Positions 57,270-64,000 of a stretch of 64,000 nucleotides of DNA are shown here, in pieces (positions within the stretch are counted from its first letter, which is position 1; every line of letters starts with the position of its first letter). Location: positions 1 to 64,000 of the forward strand of contig NZ_JAHCAS010000004.1 of the NCBI RefSeq assembly GCF_019634775.1. The letters are read 5' to 3'. The DNA comes from Dokdonella sp. (GTDB lineage: Bacteria > Pseudomonadota > Gammaproteobacteria > Xanthomonadales > Rhodanobacteraceae). The notes beneath the pieces were generated by a model. The model ran no database searches. It was not told where the DNA came from and saw nothing but the letters and a program-made list of their open reading frames with translations. The position numbers were made by a program, and so were the translations under genes.

Positions 57270-58412
57270 TCAGCGGCCTCCCCTTGCGGATTCGGCGCGC
57301 GTCGACGGCGCGGCTTCGGGCACGACGACCTGCGGCGGCGCCGGCGGAGTTGTCGCCCCAGGTGCCGGCAGGTAGAGCACGTTCTTGCCGTCGGTCATGT
57401 CGACGACCTTGGCGTTGCGGTTGACCACCTGCTGCATGGTTTCGAGGTACAGGCGCTTGCGCGTGACTTCGGGTGCGGCACGGTACTCGGCGACGATCAG
57501 GCCGAAGCGCTGCGCGTCACCTTCGGCCTTGGCGATGCGCTCCGCCTTGTAACCTTCGGCCTCGGCGAGGATGCGTGCCGCCTCGCCGCGAGCCTCGGGG
57601 ACGACACGCTTGGCATAGGCGTCAGCGATGTTGCTCGCGCGCTGGCGGTCCTCACGAGCCGAGATGGCGTCGTCGAAGGCTTCCTTCACTTCCTGCGGTG
57701 GACGCACGTTCTGGAAGTTGAGCGTGCTGACCGTGAGGCCGGCATCGTAGCGATCGAGGGTGGACTGGATCACCTGCCGGGCCTGCGCAGCAAGATCGGC
57801 CGCCGGCGCGGCGGCAGCCTCGCCCTCGGCCGGCTCGACGCGCTGATCGGGCATGATCGCGTCGAGTTTGCCGGCACCGATGACCTCGCGCACGGCGCTC
57901 TCCGCAGCCTGTTTGAGCGTGGCGTCGGGATCGCGGGTGGAGAACAGGAACTTGACCGGATCGGCAACGAGGTACTGCACCTCGAAATTGACCTGCACGA
58001 TGTTCTCGTCGCGGGTCAGCATGCGCACGCTGTCGGAGGCCGAGCGCACGCTCGTCGCATCGACCACGTGCACCGTCTCGATCGGCCGCGGCCACTTGAA
58101 ATTGAGCCCTGAGGGCATGACCCGCGTGATCTGGCCGAAGCGCAGCACGACACCCGCCTCGTTGGCCTTGATCGACTGGACCGAATCAAAAGCAACCCAG
58201 GCAATGGCGATGCCGACAGCGGCAAGTGCGACACCACCGAAACCGCCCTCGCCGGAACTGCCACCGCGGCTACCACCTCCACCGCCGAACAGGCGCCCAA
58301 ACATCTCCTTCAGGCGCTGGACCGCGGCATCGACGTCGTTCTTCGGGCCGCCATTGTCATTGTCGCGCCAGGGATCGCGCTGTTTGCCGCCGCCGGGTTC
58401 ATTCCAAGCCAT
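57270..58412 (-). CDS. hflK: Protease modulator HflK
   Basis: Partner of HflC, 380 aa. The cytosolic N-terminus is Gly/Asp/Asn-rich (PGGGKQRDPWRDNDNGG), followed by a helix (GVALAAVGIAIAWVAF) and the SPFH domain (SIKANEAGVVLRFGQITRVMPSGLNFKWP). A Pro-rich C-terminal tail of about 40 residues ends it. Insert PAEGEAAAAPAADLAAQ near residue 200 is longer than usual. A 257-bp spacer separates it from hflX. Confidence 0.97.
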   Translation of the reverse strand: MAWNEPGGGKQRDPWRDNDNGGPKNDVDAAVQRLKEMFGRLFGGGGGSRGGSSGEGGFGGVALAAVGIAIAWVAFDSVQSIKANEAGVVLRFGQITRVMPSGLNFKWPRPIETVHVVDATSVRSASDSVRMLTRDENIVQVNFEVQYLVADPVKFLFSTRDPDATLKQAAESAVREVIGAGKLDAIMPDQRVEPAEGEAAAAPAADLAAQARQVIQSTLDRYDAGLTVSTLNFQNVRPPQEVKEAFDDAISAREDRQRASNIADAYAKRVVPEARGEAARILAEAEGYKAERIAKAEGDAQRFGLIVAEYRAAPEVTRKRLYLETMQQVVNRNAKVVDMTDGKNVLYLPAPGATTPPAPPQVVVPEAAPSTRAESARGGR

Positions 58413-58669
58413 TCCAGGGTTCCTGTCGAGCTGTGCGCCGCGCGAGTCGATGCAGCGAAAGGGAGGGACACGCAGTGGCGTGCTTGCCGCCCACCGGATG
58501 CCGAGATGGGCGCTGGATCAGGCCCGTGCGATCGAGTCCGGATTGTAGGTAGGGGTCGACGGGCGGGCAAGCAAGGCCTGCTCCCCCATCGGGGACCGAT
58601 CCAGCCAATAAGCAGGACAGGCCCCGGATCCCGATCGGGGCGACCCGATGCCGCGCGTCGAAAACCGGC

Positions 58670-59986
58670 TCAACCGCGATTGGCGATCGCGGCCGCTGCC
58701 AGCGCACCGCGCAGCCATTCCCCATCACCGCCTGGCAGTCCGTACAGCGGCTCGACCAAGGCACGCGGTGCGTCGATGTCGATGTGCCAGCCTTGTTCAT
58801 CGATGTGCTCGGCAGCAACCAGGCCCTGTGCGTGCAGACGTGCACGCAGGCGCCCGGCGCTGGCCGGAACCGCGAGCGTACAGCGGATGCGCTCCACCGA
58901 CAGGGCCCCGGCAATTGCCGCGCGCAGACCGTCGAGGCCTGCGGCATCCCGGGCCGACACCCATGCGCGCACCGGGCCATCGCGCTCCGGCGCGTCGACC
59001 CGCGGCATGATCCCGTCGATACGATCGATCTTGTTGAACACGAGCAGTTGCGGCAGCGTGCCGGCACCGATCTCCTCGAGCACGCCGGTGACATCGGCAA
59101 CGCGACTGTCGCGCTCGGGGTCGGAGGCGTCGATGACGTGCAGCAGCAGGTCGGCCTCGCGCGCCTCGGCCAGGGTCGAGCGGAACGCGGCGACCAGATC
59201 GTGCGGCAGGTCGCGGATGAACCCGACCGTATCGGCCAGCACGATCGGTCCGCAGGCGAGGCCGTCGATGCGGCGCAGGGTCGGATCGAGGGTGGCGAAC
59301 AACTGGTCCGCGGCATACACGCCGGCACCGGTCAATGCGTTGAACAGGGTCGACTTGCCGGCATTGGTATAGCCGACCAGGGCAACCACCGGCAGCGCGC
59401 TGCGCTCACGGGCGCGGCGTGCCTGGTTGCGCTGCGTCTCGACCTTGTCGAGCCGCTTCTGCAATTGCTTGACGCGCTCGCCGAGCAGGCGGCGGTCGAT
59501 CTCGAGCTGGGTTTCGCCGGGACCGCGCAAGCCGATGGAACCTCCACGCTGGCGTTCGAGGTGGGTCCAGCCGCGCACGAGGCGCGTCGACATGTGCTTC
59601 AACTGGGCCAGTTCGACCTGCAGCTTGCCTTCGTGCGAACGCGCACGCTGGGCAAAAATGTCGAGGATGAGGCCGGTACGGTCGACCACGCGGCATTCGG
59701 TCAGCTTTTCGAGGTTGCGCTCCTGCACCGGCGAAAGTGCGTGGTTGACGAGGATCAGGTCGGCATCGAGGGCAACGCGGTGTTGCTTGAGCTCCTCGGC
59801 CTTGCCGCTGCCGACAAAGAAGCGCGGATTCGCACGTTCGACGCGCGCGCTCAGGGTACCGACCACGGTCGCGCCGGCCGAACGCGCGAGTTCGGCGAAC
59901 TCCTCGAGCAGGGCTGGATCCTGGTGTCCGGGCTCGTACGCCTGCAGCAGCAGCGCACGCTCACCCTTGCGCGAACGGTCGAACAG
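58670..59986 (-). CDS. hflX: GTPase HflX (probable CTG start)
   Basis: A ribosome-associated GTPase that splits stalled ribosomes. The P-loop is GYTNAGKST, with switch II DTVGFIRDLPHDLV and NKID, preceded by the HflX-specific GLRGPGETQLEIDRRLL. Translated from CTG at 59986, the N-terminus reads LFDRSRKGERALLLQAYEPG and aligns position by position with the E. coli start MFDRYDAGEQAVLV. The only in-frame canonical alternative is GTG at 59866, which would remove 40 conserved residues. CTG lies 6 nt after the hfq stop, so coupled initiation is likely. Full length 438 aa. Confidence 0.9.
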   Translation of the reverse strand: MFDRSRKGERALLLQAYEPGHQDPALLEEFAELARSAGATVVGTLSARVERANPRFFVGSGKAEELKQHRVALDADLILVNHALSPVQERNLEKLTECRVVDRTGLILDIFAQRARSHEGKLQVELAQLKHMSTRLVRGWTHLERQRGGSIGLRGPGETQLEIDRRLLGERVKQLQKRLDKVETQRNQARRARERSALPVVALVGYTNAGKSTLFNALTGAGVYAADQLFATLDPTLRRIDGLACGPIVLADTVGFIRDLPHDLVAAFRSTLAEAREADLLLHVIDASDPERDSRVADVTGVLEEIGAGTLPQLLVFNKIDRIDGIMPRVDAPERDGPVRAWVSARDAAGLDGLRAAIAGALSVERIRCTLAVPASAGRLRARLHAQGLVAAEHIDEQGWHIDIDAPRALVEPLYGLPGGDGEWLRGALAAAAIANRG

Positions 59987-59992
59987 TGGGGT

Positions 59993-60286
<294 letters not shown>

Positions 60287-60441
60287 TCAAGAGACGTGAC
60301 ATGCAGGCCCGGCCGCAAAGGCCGGCTCATGGACGCCCCGGTCCATGCGGGCGATCTTAGCCCATGCCCGCGGCCGAGGAAACGCGCGGCGGCGCACGAT
60401 TCCGGCAGGGACGCACTGTTTTTTACGATCGCGGCTGAAAA

Positions 60442-60516
60442 GTGGGGAATGGGGAATGGAGAATGGGAAAGCGCGCTCCTGATCTTCCCATTCCCTATTC
60501 CCTATTCCCCATTCCC
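60442..60516. repeat. GGGGAAT-type inverted repeat, copy 2
   Basis: Tandem GGGGAAT/GGAGAAT units (60442-60469) face inverted ATTCCCC/ATTCCCT units (60485-60516) across a 15-nt loop; four heptads on each side. The second copy is at 29044-29108. It lies 190-265 bp before the hfq gene, between miaA and hfq. Confidence 0.8.
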
Positions 60517-60532
60517 GGCTTCTGAAGTGGCT

Positions 60533-61498
60533 TCAGCCGTGGCGTGCCATGGCAGTCCGGCCGATGAAGTCGACCACGGCCGCCTCGACGGCGGCGGCCA
60601 AGCCGGGCGCATCGGGTTCGAAGGCACGGGCGTCGTGTTCCGAGCGCAGCCAGGTGATCTGGCGCTTGGCGAGCTGGCGTGTGGCGAAGATCGCGCGATC
60701 ACGGAAGGTGGCTGCGTCGGTGACGCCGTCGAGGTGCTCGATCGCCTGCCGGTAGCCAACGGCACGCATCGCCGGCAGCTCGGGCGACAGCACGCGCGAA
60801 CGAAGCAGGGCGCGCACCTCGTCGAGGAAGCCGGCGGCAAGCATGGCGTCGAAACGCTGTGCGATGCGCGCGTGCAGGAGGCCGCGCCCGGACGGCAGCA
60901 GGGCGAGCTTGAGCACGCGATACGGCAGGCGCTCGTGCGCGCCCGTCTGCTGGGCCGACAGCGCTCGGCCGCTTAGCGTAATAACTTCGAGGGCACGCTG
61001 GATGCGCTGGCCATCGCCGGGGCGGATGCGCGTGGCGGCGACCGGATCGAGTCCGCGCAGACGCGCGTGCAGATACTCCCAGCCGTGCTCGCGCGCCTGG
61101 GCATCGAACTCCGCACGCAGGCCGGGATCGGCGGCCGGCAGATCGGACAGGCCACGCTCGAGCGCACGGAAGTAAAGCCCGGTACCGCCGACCAGCAGCG
61201 GCACGCGCCCGGCGGCCGTGATTGCCGCCATCTCACGCAGCGCGTCGGCACGGAATTCGGCGGCCGAATAGGGCTCGTCAGGTTCGCGGATGTCGATCAG
61301 GCGGTGCGGATGGCGTGCGCGCGTGGCTTCGTCCGGCTTGGCCGTGCCGATGTCCATGCCGCGGTAGACCAGGGCGGAATCGACACTGACCAGTTCGAAT
61401 CCGCGGCGCGCGGCCAGCGCGCAGGCCAGATCCGTCTTGCCCGATGCGGTCGGCCCCATCAGGAAGATCGCGGAAGGTCGTGAGTCGGCGCGGCGCAT
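60533..61498 (-). CDS. miaA: tRNA dimethylallyltransferase
   Basis: Adds the dimethylallyl group to A37 of tRNAs that read UNN codons. The 321-aa protein has the P-loop [39 protein letters not shown] and [14 protein letters not shown], then the C-terminal helices [13 protein letters not shown] and [14 protein letters not shown] at 61498 is chosen; the frame upstream has no family similarity. A 282-bp gap with a repeat separates it from hfq. Confidence 0.97.
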   Translation of the reverse strand: MRRADSRPSAIFLMGPTASGKTDLACALAARRGFELVSVDSALVYRGMDIGTAKPDEATRARHPHRLIDIREPDEPYSAAEFRADALREMAAITAAGRVPLLVGGTGLYFRALERGLSDLPAADPGLRAEFDAQAREHGWEYLHARLRGLDPVAATRIRPGDGQRIQRALEVITLSGRALSAQQTGAHERLPYRVLKLALLPSGRGLLHARIAQRFDAMLAAGFLDEVRALLRSRVLSPELPAMRAVGYRQAIEHLDGVTDAATFRDRAIFATRQLAKRQITWLRSEHDARAFEPDAPGLAAAVEAAVVDFIGRTAMARHG

Positions 61499-61902
61499 GA
61501 GCGGATTGTAGGGGGCATGCGCCCGGCGCAAGAGCGAGACTTCCCCACCGGTCGATGCGACTCCGGCGCGGTGGCAACAGGGCACCAAGGGATGATCTGA
61601 TCAATCCCACAACGGCGTCACCGTCCTGTGCGGGCGCAGATCAAGGCGCGACGGCGAAGGCAGACTGGCCGTCGGTCGAGCCGGCGCAGCGCCGTGCTGC
61701 GCCCGCACAGGACGGCCCCGGCCTTTCGATTCCCAATGGCGGGGTGGCATCCGCAAGGCCCCACTGCTATTGCGCACGCCACTCGCGCCGTCGTTGCAGC
61801 CGGGCAACTTGATCTGCGCGCCCGTCCCGGAGCCCGTTGTTTTGACAAAGCCCCCCGGCATCGGCTCAATACGCCGTCACTTCGACGCTGCGGATCAGCC
61901 GC
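61499..61902. other. Intergenic region with a long inverted repeat
   Basis: A 404-bp divergent gap between miaA and the EAL gene. It holds 19-bp perfect arms (CCGTCCTGTGCGGGCGCAG at 61621-61639, inverse at 61697-61715) separated by 57 nt that contain further small stems, so a roughly 95-nt folded RNA is possible. There is no visible gene or clear promoter for it. Confidence 0.6.
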
Positions 61903-63933
61903 ATGAGCGACTGGGGAGTCCTCGACATCGTCCTGTACGGCACCGGCGCCGTGATCGCGCTCGTGCAGAGTGCGGTCTTTGCCCACTACCACGGCCTGTT
62001 CCGCCACGACTACCTGCGCTTCTGGTCGCTGAGCTTCCTCGCCCTGGCGATCTATCTCGCCACCGCCGGCACCTCGATCGTGCTGCAGGCCAGGTTTCCG
62101 GCAAGTCACCCCCTGCGCCTGCTGCTGTCGAGCCTGTCGCTCGGCGCGGCATACGTGCAAATAGCCTTGCTCGTGATCGGCACGCTGACCATTTGGCGCA
62201 ACCGCGCACCAGCGCGCGCCAGCATCGTGCAAGCGTTGACGCTCGCCGTCGCCCTGGGTCTATTGAGTGTCTTCGCCTTCGCCTTCGACCCGTCGGCCGC
62301 GCAGGAACGCATGCTCCTGCGCGTCGGCCTGCGCTATCTGCTGACAGGCGTCGCCGGGGTCGCCCTCGGCGTGGCGATCTTGCGGCACTGGGGCTGGAAC
62401 CGCTTCGGGTCGCGCCTGACCGCAATTGCCCTGATCGTCTACGGTCTCGACCTGCTGCACGTCTTCGGCGCCTATGTCGCGCAGGCATCCGGCCAACCGC
62501 CGTGGTCGTGGCTGCGGTACACATCCGTACCCGGCGCGGTCACCCAGCTCTTCATCGGCTTCGGGCTGGTCATCTGGCTGCTCGAGGACGAGCGCGAGCG
62601 CGCCGAGCGCGCGACCGACGCAGCTGCTCACCTGCGCCATTTCGATCCGTTGACGGGCTTGCCGAACCGACACAATCTGCTCCAGCACATCGACCATCAG
62701 ATCAAAGCCGGCCAGAGCACTTCGCTGCTGCTGGTGCGGGTAGACAACCTCGGCACGGTCGCCGCCGCATTCGGCATGGATGGCGTCGATCTTGCCCTGA
62801 CCACCGCCGCCGAACGCATCGAGGAAGTCGCACGTACCCGCGGCCTGCTGGCCGCCCGCCCCGACTCCGACCATTTCGCCCTGCATGGCACGGGTTTCGG
62901 AATCGAAGCCGGAGCCGGTCGCATCGCCGAGGAAGTGCTCGACCTGCTCTCGCGCCCATTGTTCTGGAACGGCCGGGAAATCGCGCTCGAGGCCAGCATA
63001 GGCATCGCCAGTACCCCGACCAATTCGGCGGCCGCGGATCAACTCTATTCCTGCGCGGAAAAAGCACGCGCGCGCTCGCAACGCGAGGGCGCCATGCGCT
63101 ACCGCTTCTTCAGTCTCGACATCGACACTGAGATCGAACAGCGCCTGCTCCTGCAGTCCGAGCTGCGCAATGCATTCGCGCGTGGCGAGTTCATCCTCGA
63201 GTTCCAACCGATCCTTGGCGGTTGGGACCTGGAAATCTGCGGCTTCGAGGCATTGGTGCGCTGGCAGCACCCGACCTGCGGACGCCTGCTGCCCGACGCG
63301 TTCATCAACGAATTCGAGCCGCTCGGCATGATCGAGGCACTCGATGCCTGGGTGCTCGAACACGCCTGCCGGTCTGCGCTCGCCTGGCAGAAACCCGGGC
63401 GGGACCCGATACCGGTCGCGGTCAACATTTCGGCGCACAGCTTCCAGCGCCGTGACTTCCCCGATGTCCTCGCCGCACTGCTGCAGCGCATCGGCCTCGC
63501 CCCGTCCTGCCTCGAACTCGAAATCGTCGAATCGATCGCACTCGAATTGCCCGAGCGAGCAATCGTCAGCCTCGACCGCCTGCGCGACATCGGTGTGCGC
63601 GTCGTGCTCGACGACTTCGGCACAGGCTTCTCGTCACTGAAGCACTTGCGCCAGCTGCCGTTTGACGGCATCAAGATCGATCGCAGCTTCGTCGTCGACG
63701 TACTGGTCGACCCGCGCGACGCAGCGATCGTGCGCGCGATGCTCGCCCTGGCCCACAGCCTTGGCCTCGACGTCGTCGCCGAGGGCATCGAGACGGCCGC
63801 CCAGCTCGCCTGGTTCCAGTCCGCAGGCAGCGACCGCCTGCAGGGCTTCCACTTCCACCAGTCGATGGAACAGACGGCGGCCGTGGCCTTGGTCAACCAG
63901 TCATCGGCCCCGGTTGGCGCCAGCGCTCTCTGA
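61903..63933 (+). CDS. Membrane cyclic-di-GMP phosphodiesterase with degenerate GGDEF domain
   Basis: A 676-aa protein. About seven membrane helices fill residues 10-235 (a sensor-like 7TM region), then a GGDEF domain (HFDPLTGLPNRHNLL) whose signature is DSDHF instead of GGDEF (near residue 322), so cyclase activity is unlikely. The EAL domain follows from about 435 with EALVRW (Glu449), NISAHSF, EIVES, DDFGTGFSSLKHL, IKIDRSF and AEGIET all present, so c-di-GMP hydrolysis is likely. A terminator follows at 63951. Confidence 0.92.
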   Translation: MSDWGVLDIVLYGTGAVIALVQSAVFAHYHGLFRHDYLRFWSLSFLALAIYLATAGTSIVLQARFPASHPLRLLLSSLSLGAAYVQIALLVIGTLTIWRNRAPARASIVQALTLAVALGLLSVFAFAFDPSAAQERMLLRVGLRYLLTGVAGVALGVAILRHWGWNRFGSRLTAIALIVYGLDLLHVFGAYVAQASGQPPWSWLRYTSVPGAVTQLFIGFGLVIWLLEDERERAERATDAAAHLRHFDPLTGLPNRHNLLQHIDHQIKAGQSTSLLLVRVDNLGTVAAAFGMDGVDLALTTAAERIEEVARTRGLLAARPDSDHFALHGTGFGIEAGAGRIAEEVLDLLSRPLFWNGREIALEASIGIASTPTNSAAADQLYSCAEKARARSQREGAMRYRFFSLDIDTEIEQRLLLQSELRNAFARGEFILEFQPILGGWDLEICGFEALVRWQHPTCGRLLPDAFINEFEPLGMIEALDAWVLEHACRSALAWQKPGRDPIPVAVNISAHSFQRRDFPDVLAALLQRIGLAPSCLELEIVESIALELPERAIVSLDRLRDIGVRVVLDDFGTGFSSLKHLRQLPFDGIKIDRSFVVDVLVDPRDAAIVRAMLALAHSLGLDVVAEGIETAAQLAWFQSAGSDRLQGFHFHQSMEQTAAVALVNQSSAPVGASAL

Positions 63934-63950
63934 ATGCAGCCAGCACCGAC

Positions 63951-63978
63951 GAAAACGCCCGGCAAGCCGGGCGTTTTC
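63951..63978 (+). terminator. Rho-independent terminator of the EAL gene
   Basis: GAAAACGCCCGG pairs with CCGGGCGTTTTC over 12 bp around CAAG, 18 bp after the stop. The A/T ends allow it to work in both directions. Confidence 0.85.
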
Positions 63979-64000
63979 GCTGGTGACGCCGAGCGGATGT

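Noticed and set aside
60442-60516. CRISPR-like array of short repeats
   Set aside because: The repeats are 7 nt, without spacers, and are mirrored rather than tandem; no cas genes are present.

Overview
The window is a 64-kb stretch of a high-GC gammaproteobacterial chromosome, most likely from the Lysobacterales (Xanthomonadales) lineage. The gene content supports this: a tmRNA with the tag ANDDNYALAA, an hfq-hflX-hflKC-purA block, yciI-bolA-ppi-smc-zipA and scpA-scpB-rluB clusters, a cytosolic RnfB between metG and nth, an acnD/prpF pair, and many short palindromic repeats between genes. Family level is inference; no rRNA is present. Genes are densely packed, often with 1-8 bp start/stop overlaps, and most are core housekeeping functions.

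Layout. 1-483: tail of an unknown gene and a 42-codon reading frame that looks like a cut-down mobile-element gene, lying directly against the 3' end of ssrA (tmRNA, 484-838, minus). 1031-4583: DksA-type zinc-finger protein, Tat-type dienelactone hydrolase, outer-membrane protein, membrane protein, glutathione S-transferase. 4701-12176: M13 metallopeptidase, uvrC, pgsA, tRNA-Gly(GCC), tRNA-Cys(GCA), trmO, glutaminyl cyclase, DUF808 protein. 12418-18626 (minus): phasin, then the yciI-bolA-PPIase-smc-zipA chromosome/division cluster. 19379-22580: scpA-scpB-rluB; ScpAB is the partner complex of the nearby Smc. 22696-25014: DUF969-DUF979-pcp, a probable membrane pair working with pyroglutamyl peptidase. 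25121-28994 (minus): three small envelope proteins, then apbC-DUF1287-dcd. 29185-33183: lipoprotein, metG, rnfB, nth. 33326-34474: OprP/OprO-type porin.

34755-36778 holds the most interesting system: a three-gene RiPP metallophore (bufferin/HvfABC-type) operon. The precursor has two EF-hand calcium loops placed between two identical triplets of the modification motif EGKCG. It is followed at once by the MNIO (DUF692) enzyme HvfB and its DUF2063 partner HvfC. This suggests a secreted protein that carries oxidised-cysteine copper-binding groups and a calcium-binding module in one chain.

36827-42450: rnt, an FmdB-type zinc ribbon and a complete pstSCAB-phoU operon with a probable multi-repeat Pho box and a very strong hairpin after pstS. 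42653-51963: prolyl oligopeptidase lipoprotein, a small membrane protein and rlmB, then the AcnD/PrpF methylcitrate-cycle pair, split by an inverted phospholipase D family gene. 52070-61498: rnr, tRNA-Leu(CAG), and the minus-strand miaA-hfq-hflX-hflK-hflC-DUF2065-purA block, in which hflX appears to start at CTG. 61903-63933: membrane GGDEF-EAL protein with a degenerate GGDEF motif and an intact EAL domain. Recurrent palindromes sit mostly at convergent gene ends and probably act as terminators or REP-like elements.
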